Shown here in pieces: positions 17,128-25,813 of a stretch of DNA of 64,000 nt. The DNA comes from Gimibacter soli (GTDB lineage: Bacteria > Pseudomonadota > Alphaproteobacteria > Sphingomonadales > Kordiimonadaceae): assembly GCF_028463845.1 (NCBI RefSeq), contig NZ_CP116805.1, positions 682,001 through 746,000 of the forward strand, read 5' to 3'. Within the stretch, counting starts at the first letter, position 1; each line of letters opens with the position of its first letter. The notes below the pieces were generated by a model. It searched no databases. It was given only the letters and a program-made list of their open reading frames with translations, and was not told the DNA's origin. Both the position numbers and the translations under genes were made by a program.

Positions 17128-17176
17128 ATGACCAAAATGTTCAGGTTTAATATGGGGTCATGGGGGGCAGAGTCAA
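17128..17176 (-). promoter_or_regulatory. Predicted suf operon promoter with inverted repeat
   Basis: Read on the minus strand, TTGACT (17176-17171) and TATTAA (17152-17147) are 18 bases apart, a good sigma-70 promoter ending about 60 bases before the Rrf2 ATG. ATGACC at 17128-17133 and GGTCAT at 17156-17161 form an inverted repeat that straddles the -10 element, a plausible operator for the Rrf2 regulator. The -35 overlaps a GANTC site (GAGTC at 17170-17174), the CcrM methylation motif read by GcrA, but such sites are frequent by chance. Confidence 0.5.
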
Positions 17177-17308
17177 GCGCCCGACCGCTGTGTGCGCCGC
17201 GCTTATGACGCAAATGTGCGGCAAATGCACGCACAAATGCTGCCTGCGTGACAAAATGCCAACTTCAGGGCTAGGGTGGGTCATCACTTGTTCGACATCA
17301 GGCAGTCC

Positions 17309-18259
17309 ATGACCCCCGACGACCAGCTTGCCCTTTATGCCAGTGCCCGATTCGCCCGCGCCTTCGAAGCGGCGGTTGGCCGCGCCCGTGATGATGGCCT
17401 TGTGCCCGGCGTGGTACATCTGAACGGGGGGCAGGAGCTGGTTGAGCTGGGCGTGTTCCGCCAGCTGGATGGGGCGCGCGACCGGGTGACAGGTTCGCAC
17501 CGCAGCCACGGCCTCGCGCTCGCCGCCGGTGTCTCGCCCGCTATGATCGCAGCCGAAATCATGGGACGCACCGGCAGCCTTTCGGGCGGGCTTGGCGGCA
17601 CCCAGCATCTGGTGCCCGCAGGCGGGCTTTTCATGGGCTCGAACGGCATCGTCGGCGGGCAGGTGCCGCTGGCCGCCGGCGCCGCCTTTGCCGCGAAATC
17701 CAAAGGCAATGGGGGCATTGCGGTCGCTTTCTTCGGGGAAGGCGCAGCCCAGCAGGGCGGGGTGATGGAGACCATGAATCTCGCCGTGGTCCTTGGCCTG
17801 CCGCTCCTTTTCGTCTGCGTCAACAACGGCTGGGCGCAATCTACGGGGGCGGACGCCAGCGCCGGCGCACCGCTCGCCCCCCGCGCCAGGGCCTTCGGGA
17901 TGCAGGCTGAAAGCGTTGATGGCGGTGATCTCGGCGCAGTCGATGCCGCCGCGCGCCATCTGGTTTCGCAGATCCGCACGAACGGCCAGCCAGCCTTTCT
18001 GGAAGCGCATGTCTCCCGCGTTGGCGGGCATTATCACGGCGAAGATCAGGGCTACCGCAAGGACGGCAAGCTCACCGATCCGCTCGACCGTCTGCGCGCC
18101 ACGCTTGTGGAAGCCGGCGTGACGGCTGCGAACCTGCACCGGATCGAGGAAGAGGCCGAAGCCCGCGCCCGCGCAGCGTTCGCTGAAGCAGCGCTTGAGC
18201 CTGCGGATGACCCCTCGACCCTTGTCCTCTGGGCCCGTGATCTCGGGGGCTTCGCATGA
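17309..18259 (+). CDS. 2-oxoacid (pyruvate/acetoin-type) dehydrogenase E1 alpha
   Basis: A 316-residue thiamine-diphosphate subunit of the pyruvate/acetoin dehydrogenase E1 alpha family. The ThDP region reads FFGEGAAQQGG then CVNNGWAQST, so the usual GDG has Glu in place of Asp while the NN pair is kept. GSHRSHGLALAAG and LGGTQHLVP match the family, and the C-terminal GGHYHGEDQGYR corresponds to the activation loop. ATG at 17309 is preferred over a GTG at 17276. It overlaps the E1 beta gene by 4 bases. No E2 or E3 gene follows; instead a cytochrome b561 does. The substrate is unknown. Confidence 0.88.
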   Translation: MTPDDQLALYASARFARAFEAAVGRARDDGLVPGVVHLNGGQELVELGVFRQLDGARDRVTGSHRSHGLALAAGVSPAMIAAEIMGRTGSLSGGLGGTQHLVPAGGLFMGSNGIVGGQVPLAAGAAFAAKSKGNGGIAVAFFGEGAAQQGGVMETMNLAVVLGLPLLFVCVNNGWAQSTGADASAGAPLAPRARAFGMQAESVDGGDLGAVDAAARHLVSQIRTNGQPAFLEAHVSRVGGHYHGEDQGYRKDGKLTDPLDRLRATLVEAGVTAANLHRIEEEAEARARAAFAEAALEPADDPSTLVLWARDLGGFA

Positions 18260-19233
18260 AACAGATGACGATCCCCGCGGCGGCGGCGGAAGCCCTGTAT
18301 CAGGCGATGGCGGCGGACGGCAGCGTCTTCCTGATCGGCGAAGACCTTGCCATGGGCGGCGTGTTTGGCGCTGCCCAAGGGCTGAAGGACCGGTTCGGCC
18401 CATCACGGGTGGTCGATACCCCGATTTCGGAAACATCCTTCCTCGGCCTTGGCATTGGCGCGGCGATGAGCGGCATGAAGCCGGTGGTCGAGATCATGTT
18501 CTGCGATTTTCTGGGTGTCTGCTTTGACCAGCTGATGAACCAGGCGGCGAAAACACGTTTCCTGTCCGGCGGGACGGTCAGCCTGCCGCTGGTGATCCGC
18601 ACCACGATGGGGGCGGGGGACGGATCGGGTGCCATGCACAGCCAGTCGAACTATGGCCTTGTTGCCAGCGTCGCGGGCCTCCGCGTTGCTTGCCCGTCGA
18701 ATGCAGCGGATGCGGCGGGGCTTCTGAAAACAGCCCTTGAAGGCCCGGACCCGGTGGTGATTTTTGAGCATAAAGGCCTGTTCGGGGCAGAAACCCCGGT
18801 CGATCCTGCGTTGCCACCCGTGCCGTTTGGCAAAGCGCGGACCTTGCGCCAAGGCGCGGATGTCACGCTCGTTGCAATCGCTGCAATGGTGCCGGTGGCA
18901 CTCAAAGTTGCCGATAGCCTCGCCAAGCGCGGCATTGGGGTTGAGGTCATCGATCCCGTGACGATCAACCCGCTGGACCGCGCGGCGGTCCTCGCAAGCG
19001 TCCAGAAAACCGGCCGGTTCGTGGTGCTTGATGAAGGCGCTGCCTTCGCGGGTATCGCCGATGCGCTTGTCTCGATGGTTTCGCGGGAAGCATTCAGGTC
19101 GCTGAAGGCCGCACCTGCTGCGATCACCCCGCCGCATACGCCGGTGCCTTATGCCCCGGCGCTTGAGGCCGCATGGCTGCCGGATGCTGCCCGGGTGGAA
19201 GCGGCAATTCTGAACATGATGGAGGATGTATGA
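18256..19233 (+). CDS. 2-oxoacid (pyruvate/acetoin-type) dehydrogenase E1 beta
   Basis: A 325-residue transketolase-like subunit that pairs with the preceding E1 alpha. It shows IGEDLAMGGVFGAAQGL, the ISETSFLGLGIGAAMSG motif with the ThDP-activating Glu, CPSNAADAAGLLKTAL and the C-terminal transketolase domain (VTINPLDRAAVLASVQKTGR). Length and motifs are intact. The start is in an ATGA overlap with E1 alpha, and its stop overlaps the cytochrome b561 start by 4 bases, so all three genes are coupled. Confidence 0.93.
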   Translation: MKQMTIPAAAAEALYQAMAADGSVFLIGEDLAMGGVFGAAQGLKDRFGPSRVVDTPISETSFLGLGIGAAMSGMKPVVEIMFCDFLGVCFDQLMNQAAKTRFLSGGTVSLPLVIRTTMGAGDGSGAMHSQSNYGLVASVAGLRVACPSNAADAAGLLKTALEGPDPVVIFEHKGLFGAETPVDPALPPVPFGKARTLRQGADVTLVAIAAMVPVALKVADSLAKRGIGVEVIDPVTINPLDRAAVLASVQKTGRFVVLDEGAAFAGIADALVSMVSREAFRSLKAAPAAITPPHTPVPYAPALEAAWLPDAARVEAAILNMMEDV

Positions 19234-19877
19234 AGCGCATACAGGTGTGGGACCTGCCGACCCGGCTTTTCCACTGGGCTCTTGTGATTGCCGTTGCCCT
19301 TTCGGCCTATTCGGCGTTTGAGGACAAGTTCGGCGTCTGGGCCAAGGTGCATCTTTATGCGGGGCTCACCATCCTCGGGCTTATTCTGTGGCGCCTCGTC
19401 TGGGGCTTCATCGGCAGCGAGACATCCCGATTCAGCCATTTCCTGAAGGGCCCGAAGGCGGTTGCGGCCTATGCGCGGCAGGCAGATGCCGGGGCGCATG
19501 TCGGCCATAATCCGGTCGGTGGCTGGTCCGTCGTCGCCATGCTTGTGGTGACCTTCGCGCAGGCGGCGCTCGGGCTTTTTGCGACCGATGATATGTTTTT
19601 CTCGGGCCCGCTTGCATCGAAAATCGATGGCGGGATGACGGGCACGATCACCGAAATCCATGAGGTGCTGGGCTTCACGCTGTTCGGCCTGATCGGCCTG
19701 CATGTGGCAGCGGTTCTCTATTACCGGATCGTCAAACGGGTCGATCTGGTGCGCCCGATGGTGACAGGCAGCCGTGACGTGGCGCCGGAAACGAAAGAGC
19801 CCGCGCGGCGGCACGGGCTCTGGGCGATTGTTTCTGCCCTCCTGATCGGAGGCGGGGTCGCTTATTTTTCCTTGTAA
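19230..19877 (+). CDS. Cytochrome b561 family di-heme membrane protein
   Basis: A 215-residue membrane protein with about four to five helices. The family pattern is clear: VWDLPTRLFHWALV with a heme-ligand His, KVHLYAGLTILGLILWRLVWG, and EIHEVLGFTLFGLIGLHVAAVLYY with two more His. These proteins move electrons between quinol or soluble carriers across the inner membrane. The start is an ATGA overlap with the E1 beta gene. Its 3' end overlaps by 16 bases the convergent cytochrome c' gene, a plausible electron partner. Confidence 0.92.
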   Translation: MKRIQVWDLPTRLFHWALVIAVALSAYSAFEDKFGVWAKVHLYAGLTILGLILWRLVWGFIGSETSRFSHFLKGPKAVAAYARQADAGAHVGHNPVGGWSVVAMLVVTFAQAALGLFATDDMFFSGPLASKIDGGMTGTITEIHEVLGFTLFGLIGLHVAAVLYYRIVKRVDLVRPMVTGSRDVAPETKEPARRHGLWAIVSALLIGGGVAYFSL

Positions 19878-20314
19878 ACGTCGTGGCAGGACTTGCAGTT
19901 TTTGAAGGTCTTGCCGAGGGCTGCCATCGAAGCGCTCTTGTCGCCGGTTTTGGCGGCGGCAAGGAAGGCCTCGGTGTCGGCCACAAACCCATCCATGGCG
20001 GCTGAGAATTTATCCCATTCCGCCCAGATCTGGTCTTTCGCTTCACCCTTGCCGTGCACGGTGCGGGTATCGACCTTGAAGGCGGACTGCGAAACCTTGG
20101 CACCCGCCACGAGCGCTTCGGCCAGTGGCACCAGATTCTCGTCCGCGCCTGCCTCGCCTTTCAGCACCGTCATGGCACCCATCGCCGAATTCACGACGAT
20201 CTGCATGCCCTGGTGGCGGAAGGCAACGGGCGGTGCCAGTTCCTCTTCGCCGTGTGCGGCAACCGGGGTCGCGATGATGGCAGCGGCCAGAAGGGCCTTC
20301 GACAGCGATTTCAT
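19862..20314 (-). CDS. Cytochrome c' / c556 family protein
   Basis: A 150-residue periplasmic c-type cytochrome. It has a signal peptide (MKSLSKALLAAAIIATPVAAHG), a four-helix bundle and the class II heme motif CKSCH close to the C-terminus, followed by DVYKEK. RHQGMQ near the N-terminus matches the conserved start of c556 proteins. It faces the cytochrome b561 gene and overlaps it by 16 bases. Class II cytochromes bind NO or transfer electrons; which applies here cannot be told. Confidence 0.93.
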   Translation of the reverse strand: MKSLSKALLAAAIIATPVAAHGEEELAPPVAFRHQGMQIVVNSAMGAMTVLKGEAGADENLVPLAEALVAGAKVSQSAFKVDTRTVHGKGEAKDQIWAEWDKFSAAMDGFVADTEAFLAAAKTGDKSASMAALGKTFKNCKSCHDVYKEK

Positions 20315-20350
20315 AGGTCTCTCCCCCGAGATGAAAGGTGTGTCAGCGAA

Positions 20351-20764
20351 TCAGAGAATCGGGCGCGGCGGCTGCCGGCGGTCGCGGCGCGGCGGCTGGG
20401 CCTGATAGGCTTCGGCGCAGTGCGAAGCGCAGTAGGGCATGCCGGGCTCGGAGGGCTTGCCGCAGAAATGGAAATCTTCGTCGCCCGGGTGGCCGTGCGG
20501 CCATTTGCACATGCGGTCGGTAAGATCGAGAAGGGTGACAAGCTTCTTGGCTTCCTTCTTCTCCACACGTTTCGGGGCTGCAGGAGCCTCCGGCTTGTCG
20601 GCCTTCACCGGCGACGGGCGCGACTTCAGGCCAAGGCGGTGGGCCTTGCCGATCACGGCGTTGCGGGTCACTCCCTCGCCCAGTTCCTTGGCGATCTGGC
20701 TGGCGCTCTGGCCGCTATCCCAGAGATTCTTCAGGAGTTCGATACGCTCGTCGGTCCAGCTCAT
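20351..20764 (-). CDS. gcrA: GcrA cell-cycle regulator
   Basis: GcrA is an alphaproteobacterial regulator that binds sigma-70 holoenzyme and activates promoters carrying CcrM-methylated GANTC sites. The 137 residues start with the DNA-binding MSWTDERIELLKNLW, GQSASQIAKELG and TRNAVIGKAHRLGL. A Lys/Pro-rich linker follows, then the sigma-interacting C-terminus with CKWPHG, FCGKP and PYCASHCAEAY. The length is somewhat short but no motif is missing. Its presence fixes the class as Alphaproteobacteria. Confidence 0.95.
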   Translation of the reverse strand: MSWTDERIELLKNLWDSGQSASQIAKELGEGVTRNAVIGKAHRLGLKSRPSPVKADKPEAPAAPKRVEKKEAKKLVTLLDLTDRMCKWPHGHPGDEDFHFCGKPSEPGMPYCASHCAEAYQAQPPRRDRRQPPRPIL

Positions 20765-20852
20765 AAGGCCCGTCCTTCGTTCTTATTGGTGGTTTATGCT
20801 TTTTGCCCGCCTTCACGGACAATCCGTCGCTTATATCGTTTTCGTGAGGCCC

Positions 20853-20880
20853 TTGCCAAGGGTGCACGGGCACATTTAAT
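20853..20880 (+). promoter_or_regulatory. Predicted promoter of the ABC-2 permease gene
   Basis: TTGCCA at 20853-20858 and TTTAAT at 20875-20880 are 16 bases apart in the divergent gcrA/permease region, about 43 bases before the permease ATG. This is a pattern match only. Confidence 0.4.
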
Positions 20881-20923
20881 GATGGTGCACACGAAAAACA
20901 CACGAAAGAGCGAGGCAATATCC

Positions 20924-21748
20924 ATGGCCACGACCCCCCGTCCCGCGGCGGCCCCCATCGAAGGCCGCACCATCGGCACCATGAACTGGCTTGGGCTCTG
21001 GACCCTGTATCTGCGCGAAACCCGCCGTTTCATGAAGGTGTGGGCGCAGACGCTGGCCGCACCCGCGGTGACCACCATCCTCTTCATGGTGATCTTTTCG
21101 CTGGCGCTTGGCGGTGAGCGACGCGAGATCGCCGGCCTGTCGTTCGGCACCTTTCTCGCCCCCGGCCTGATTGTGATGGCGATCCTGCAAAATGCTTTCG
21201 CCAACACTTCGTCGTCGCTCCTGATCGCCAAGGTGCAGGGCAATATCGTCGATACACTGATGCCGCCCCTGTCCGCCAGCGAACTGACCCTCGGTTTTGT
21301 ATGCGGCGGCGTGACGCGCGGGATTGTTGTCGGCTTCTCGGTCGGCTTCGCCTTTCTCCTGATGCCGGGTGTGGAGATGAAGATCACCCACCTGTGGGCG
21401 GTCGTCTATTTCGCCTTGTCGGCCTCGGTGATGCTGTCGCTTGCGGGTGTGCTGACCGGAATCTGGGCCGACAAGTTCGACCATGCGGCGGCCATCACCA
21501 ACTTCATCGTGGCGCCCTTGTCGCTCCTGTCCGGTACTTTCTACACGATCGACCGGCTGTCGCCTTCGTGGCAGATCCTGTCGGCGGGCAACCCGTTCCA
21601 TTATCTGATCGATGGTTTCCGCTATGGCTTCATCGGCCATCAGGACAGCGATATCGCAATTGGCGTCGTTTACACGCTTCTGATCAATATCGGCCTCGCC
21701 GTGTGGGTGTGGCGGGTCTTCCGCTCGGGTTACCGCCTGAAGCCCTGA
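20924..21748 (+). CDS. ABC-2 type transporter permease
   Basis: A 274-residue integral membrane protein of the ABC-2 permease family (COG0842, NodJ/YadH type). A short cytoplasmic N-terminus with LGLWTLYLRETRRFMKVWAQT leads into six helices; SLLSGTFYTIDRLSPSW followed by NPFHYLIDGFRYG is the family signature loop. The ATG at 20924 follows GAGG by 9 bases; longer frames run into the gcrA region. No ABC ATPase is adjacent, so the energising subunit must be elsewhere. Such permeases export polysaccharides, drugs or lipids; the substrate is not deducible. Confidence 0.88.
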   Translation: MATTPRPAAAPIEGRTIGTMNWLGLWTLYLRETRRFMKVWAQTLAAPAVTTILFMVIFSLALGGERREIAGLSFGTFLAPGLIVMAILQNAFANTSSSLLIAKVQGNIVDTLMPPLSASELTLGFVCGGVTRGIVVGFSVGFAFLLMPGVEMKITHLWAVVYFALSASVMLSLAGVLTGIWADKFDHAAAITNFIVAPLSLLSGTFYTIDRLSPSWQILSAGNPFHYLIDGFRYGFIGHQDSDIAIGVVYTLLINIGLAVWVWRVFRSGYRLKP

Positions 21749-21795
21749 TAGCGCTCCCCGCCCGAAAAGCGGCAAAATCCGGCCTTTTTCACGCC

Positions 21796-21860
21796 GACCC
21801 GCCTTGACTATGGCGGGTCTCGGCGGCATCCTCCCCGCCTCGGGCGCCCTCTTGGCGCCC
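21796..21860 (+). promoter_or_regulatory. Two hairpins in the argD leader
   Basis: The 143-base gap before argD holds two perfect hairpins. GACCCGCC (21796-21803) pairs with GGCGGGTC (21812-21819) around an 8-base loop. GGGCGCC (21842-21848) pairs with GGCGCCC (21854-21860) around CTCTT, with TTTTT 8 bases further on. The second could terminate the permease transcript or act as an attenuator ahead of the argD ribosome binding site, which lies about 20 bases downstream. No known riboswitch is recognised. Confidence 0.5.
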
Positions 21861-21891
21861 CATCACTCTTTTTATCCCAGGAGTTTCAAGC

Positions 21892-23085
21892 GTGATTACG
21901 CCCCTGATGCCCGTCTATAACCGGATTCCCGTCGCTTTCGAGCGCGGCGAAGGCATGTATCTCTTCGACACTAACGGTAAGAAATATCTCGACTTTTACT
22001 CCGGCATCGGCGTGATGTGCCTTGGTCACAGCCACCCGACGCTCGTGAAAGCGATCACCGAGCAGGCGTCGAAGCTGTGGCACACGGCAAACACCTTTGA
22101 GATTCCTCTTGGCAACCGTCTCGCCGAACGGCTGACGGCGGCGAGCTTCGCAGATACCGTTTTCTTCACCAATTCGGGGGCCGAGGCCATCGAATGCGCG
22201 ATCAAGATGGTCCGGAAGCATCATTACGACCGCGGCAACAAGGGCCGCTACCGCATGATCACCATGGCGAACGCCTTCCATGGCCGCACACTCGCCGGGA
22301 TTGCTGCTGCCGGCCAGGAAAAGCTGACGAAAGGCTTCGAGCCGCTTGTTGACGGTTTCGATGTGGTGCCTTTCGGCGATATCGAGGCGGTGAAAGCTGC
22401 GATCAAGCCGGAAACCGGCGGTATCATGATCGAGCCCGTGCAGGGCGAAGGCGGTATCCGCCTCCTCGACGATGCCAAGATGCGTGAACTGCGCGCTATT
22501 TGCGACGAGCACGACCTTCTTCTGGTGTTCGATGAAATCCAGTGCGGCATGGGCCGCACGGGCAAGCTTTTCGCGCACGAATGGTCGGGCGTGAAACCCG
22601 ATATCGTGACGGCAGCCAAGGGCATCGGTGGCGGCTTCCCGCTCGGCGCGTGTCTGGCGACCGAACATGCGGCGCTCGGCATGACCGTCGGCACCCACGG
22701 CAGCACTTATGGCGGCAACCCGCTCGCCATGGCTGTCGGCAATGCCGTGCTCGACGAGATGCTGGCGCCCGGCTTCCTCGACCGTGTTGTCGCGATGGGT
22801 GATAAGCTGCAAGCCCGCCTCGGTGCCCTGCAGCAGCGCCACAGCGACATGATTTCGGAAGTGCGCGGCCGCGGCCTGATGGCCGGTATCCGCCTGCCCG
22901 ATGTCGCCACCCGCGATGCGGTGGTGGATCTTATCAACCGCGGCCTCGTCCCGGCTGTTGCCGGCGACAATGTTGTCCGCATGCTGCCGCCGCTGATTAT
23001 CGAAGACAGCCATCTTGATGAAGCGATGGAGACTTACGACCAGGCCTTCACCGACTGGAAACAAAACGGTGTGCCGAAGTCCTGA
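21892..23085 (+). CDS. argD: Acetylornithine aminotransferase
   Basis: A 397-residue class III PLP aminotransferase that makes N-acetylornithine in arginine synthesis. The fold is complete: YLDFYSGIGVMCLGHSHP, FTNSGAEAIECAIKM, NAFHGRT, LVFDEIQCGMGRTG and the PLP lysine in AAKGIGGGFPLGA. The start is a GTG with AGGAG 8 bases upstream. It is followed by argF, which supports acetylornithine over other omega-amino acids, although many family members also accept succinyl-diaminopimelate. Confidence 0.93.
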   Translation: MITPLMPVYNRIPVAFERGEGMYLFDTNGKKYLDFYSGIGVMCLGHSHPTLVKAITEQASKLWHTANTFEIPLGNRLAERLTAASFADTVFFTNSGAEAIECAIKMVRKHHYDRGNKGRYRMITMANAFHGRTLAGIAAAGQEKLTKGFEPLVDGFDVVPFGDIEAVKAAIKPETGGIMIEPVQGEGGIRLLDDAKMRELRAICDEHDLLLVFDEIQCGMGRTGKLFAHEWSGVKPDIVTAAKGIGGGFPLGACLATEHAALGMTVGTHGSTYGGNPLAMAVGNAVLDEMLAPGFLDRVVAMGDKLQARLGALQQRHSDMISEVRGRGLMAGIRLPDVATRDAVVDLINRGLVPAVAGDNVVRMLPPLIIEDSHLDEAMETYDQAFTDWKQNGVPKS

Positions 23086-23118
23086 CCCCAGGGCTTCCTG
23101 ACCTCAACGAGTGCTATT

Positions 23119-24069
23119 ATGACTGTGATGCCTAATCCCGTGGAACTGCGCCATTTCATCGATCTCAAGGACCTCAGCGGGGAAACCCTCCGCCTGATCC
23201 TCGATGTGGCGCGACGCTGGAAAACGGCACGCAGAGGCTGGCCCAAGGGAATGCCGGACATGCCGGCCCTCCTTTCCGGGCACACGCTCGCCATGATTTT
23301 CGAAAAAAGCTCGACCCGTACGCGGGTCAGCTTTGAAGTGGCGATGCAGCAGCTGGGTGGCCAGTCGCTTGTGCTGACGGGCGACAATATGCAGCTCGGG
23401 CGCGGGGAAACCGTGGGCGACACTGCCCGCGTGATGGGCCGCTATGTGGATGCCATCATGATCCGCGCCTATGCGCATGATTCGGTCGTCGAGCTCGCCC
23501 GCGACAGCGGCGTGCCGGTGATCAATGCGCTGACCGACCGCTCGCACCCCTGCCAGCTGATGGCGGATATCATGACGTTCGAGGAACATCGCGGGCCGAT
23601 CCGTGGCCGCACGCTTGCATGGGTCGGGGACGGTAACAATGTCGCCACGTCGCTGATTGAAGCGGCTGTCCGCTTTGGCTTCAGCCTGCGGCTTGGCTGC
23701 CCTGATGGTTACAAGCCGGATGCCGAGGCTGTGGCATGGGCCATAGCCCAGGGCGGCGATGTGATGGTGACGGATGATCCGGTCGAGGCTGTGAAGGGTG
23801 TAGCCGCCGTATTGACCGATACATTCGTGTCGATGGGCGACAGCCGCACGGGCGGGCGCATGAAGGCCCTTGCACCTTATCAGGTGAATGCCCATCTGAT
23901 GGCGAATGCCGCGCCCGATGCGCTGTTCCTGCACTGCCTGCCCGCCCACCGGGGCGAAGAGGTAACGGCGGATGTCATCGATGGACCGGCCAGTGTCGTC
24001 TGGGACGAGGCGGAGAACCGTCTGCATGTGCAGAAGGCTATCCTCGCCTGGTGTCTCGGCAAGTTCTGA
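23119..24069 (+). CDS. argF: Ornithine carbamoyltransferase
   Basis: ArgF makes citrulline from ornithine and carbamoyl phosphate. The 316 residues carry the carbamoyl-phosphate site [11 protein letters not shown], the [17 protein letters not shown] segment with the HPCQ motif, [15 protein letters not shown] and the ornithine-loop [11 protein letters not shown]. It lies 33 bases after argD on the same strand. An internal ATG at 23128 is an alternative start. Confidence 0.96.
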   Translation: MTVMPNPVELRHFIDLKDLSGETLRLILDVARRWKTARRGWPKGMPDMPALLSGHTLAMIFEKSSTRTRVSFEVAMQQLGGQSLVLTGDNMQLGRGETVGDTARVMGRYVDAIMIRAYAHDSVVELARDSGVPVINALTDRSHPCQLMADIMTFEEHRGPIRGRTLAWVGDGNNVATSLIEAAVRFGFSLRLGCPDGYKPDAEAVAWAIAQGGDVMVTDDPVEAVKGVAAVLTDTFVSMGDSRTGGRMKALAPYQVNAHLMANAAPDALFLHCLPAHRGEEVTADVIDGPASVVWDEAENRLHVQKAILAWCLGKF

Positions 24070-24080
24070 TCGAGAGTAAA

Positions 24081-25022
24081 ATGAACGACAAACCGATTGT
24101 CATAAAAGACCCGGACTTCAGCCGGGACAATGAAATTCGCCCGTTCCAGATTGAAGGAATGGATGTGCGCGGCCGCGCCGTACGCCTTGGCACGGTCGCC
24201 GACCAGATTCTGGTGGCCCACGGTTATCCCGAACCCGTCGAGCGGATCGTTGGCGAGATGGCGGCTCTGGCCGGCCTTCTGGGCTCGATCCTCAAGTTCG
24301 ATGGCATTGTGACAGTGCAGACCAAGTCACAGGGACCGATCCCGATGATGGTGGCCGATTATGAGCGCAAGGCGGATGGCACCGGCCATATTCGCGCCTG
24401 CGCCGAGATCGACCATGAGAAGCTTTCCACCTTCGGCGCCAATCCCTCTTTCAAGGGGCTGATCGGCTCGAAGAACGGCTATCTCGTGATCACCATCGAT
24501 CAGGGCGCCGATATGGAACGCTATCAGGGCATCGTGGAACTGAAAGGCGACAGCCTTTCGGACGTGATCCATGCCTATTTTGAAAGCTCCGAGCAGACAC
24601 CGACCGCCGTGCGGCTGGCGGCTGACCGCGACCCGGTTTCGGGTCACTGGCGGGCTGGCGGCATCATGGTCCAGCATCTGGCCCGCGGCGAAACCGGCCG
24701 CGAGCGCATCCTTGACCGCGAAACGGAAGAGCACTGGAATCGCGCCTCCACACTGATGCACAGTGTGAAGGAAAGCGAGCTTCTGGACCCGGCCCTGACG
24801 CTCGATGACCTTCTTTACCGTCTTTACAACGAAGACGGCGTGCGGGTGTTCGATGCCACCCGCGTGCAGAAGGGGTGCCGGTGCGAACGCGAACGCCTGC
24901 TGGCGGTCCTCGGCCAGTTCTCGGCTGACGACAAGGACCATATGGTCGTGGACGGCAAGATCGCCGTGAACTGCCAGTTCTGCAACAAGACCTTCGATTT
25001 CAGCCCCGAAGAAGTGGGCTGA
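24081..25022 (+). CDS. hslO: Redox-regulated chaperone Hsp33
   Basis: Hsp33 is a cytoplasmic holdase activated by oxidative unfolding. The 313-residue protein ends with the zinc-binding redox switch, CRCER and CQFC, in the family's CxC...CxxC arrangement. The N-terminal domain includes FQIEGMDVRGRAVRLG, and HGYPEPVERIVGEMAALAGL is typical. ATG at 24081 follows a GAGAG; an earlier start would overlap argF. The argF-hslO order is common in alphaproteobacteria. Confidence 0.96.
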   Translation: MNDKPIVIKDPDFSRDNEIRPFQIEGMDVRGRAVRLGTVADQILVAHGYPEPVERIVGEMAALAGLLGSILKFDGIVTVQTKSQGPIPMMVADYERKADGTGHIRACAEIDHEKLSTFGANPSFKGLIGSKNGYLVITIDQGADMERYQGIVELKGDSLSDVIHAYFESSEQTPTAVRLAADRDPVSGHWRAGGIMVQHLARGETGRERILDRETEEHWNRASTLMHSVKESELLDPALTLDDLLYRLYNEDGVRVFDATRVQKGCRCERERLLAVLGQFSADDKDHMVVDGKIAVNCQFCNKTFDFSPEEVG

Positions 25023-25033
25023 GGCCGCCGGCT

Positions 25034-25813
25034 TCAGCTGATTGCGGCGGCCAGTTCCTCATCCGTTATTTCCTTGCCGCGAGGCAATTCTTCAGTGCCG
25101 ATGACCACGGTTTCGGCACTGAAGGAACGGATGTGTTTCTTGTTGGCGATGAAGGAACGGTGAAGGCGCAGGAAATGATCCGGCAGGCCTTCCTGCGCGG
25201 CCTTTACGGACCCATGCACGACGAGCTTTTCCCCTGACCGCAGGCAATAGGTCACATAATTGCCCATGCCTTCGACATAGAAAATGTCGTCCGGATCGAC
25301 GAGGTGGGTGCGGCGATTGGACCGGAGGCTGATCCGGCTTTTGCCCGCAGCATTGCGGCGCACCTCGATCCAGTAAAACTGGTACATCTTCACGGCGCCC
25401 ACCACGATTGCCGTGGTGTTGACAAGAATGACGCTGCGCAGGATTGCGCCGGGGTCAGAAAGCGGCAAGCCGCCCGCATCCATCAGCCGTTCGTAGAAGA
25501 AATAGCCGGACAGGCGCTGCAGTGCGCCAGCCACCAGAAGCAGCAGGGCGTATCCCAGCAGAAACTCGCGGTATCTTTCCTGCAGCAGATAGCGCGGCAT
25601 CAGGAAATAGATCAGCCCGTACACGGCAAGGGCACGGGGCGGCAACAGGACGAATTCAAGATAGAAGGAAGCAAACAGGCCTTCTTCCGGCCGCATCCAG
25701 ATCAGGCTGAACAAGAGATAGTAGCCGAGCCAGAAGACGACATGTGTGAGCGGCCGGGACCCAAGAAGGTAAAACCGGCCTCGCACGTCCTGTTCTGCCG
25801 CTGTATCCGTCAT
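25034..25813 (-). CDS. LytTR-domain membrane transcriptional regulator
   Basis: A 259-residue protein with four predicted membrane helices (about residues 20-150) and a C-terminal LytTR DNA-binding domain: DPDDIFYVEGMGNYVTYCL, GSVKAAQEGL and FLRLHRSFIANKKHI. Proteins of this build combine a membrane sensor with a DNA-binding output and often act without a separate kinase. The start at 25813 (MTDTAAEQDV) is chosen because the upstream frame looks non-coding. It diverges from the PDZ/hydrolase gene across 113 bases and may control it. Confidence 0.88.
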   Translation of the reverse strand: MTDTAAEQDVRGRFYLLGSRPLTHVVFWLGYYLLFSLIWMRPEEGLFASFYLEFVLLPPRALAVYGLIYFLMPRYLLQERYREFLLGYALLLLVAGALQRLSGYFFYERLMDAGGLPLSDPGAILRSVILVNTTAIVVGAVKMYQFYWIEVRRNAAGKSRISLRSNRRTHLVDPDDIFYVEGMGNYVTYCLRSGEKLVVHGSVKAAQEGLPDHFLRLHRSFIANKKHIRSFSAETVVIGTEELPRGKEITDEELAAAIS

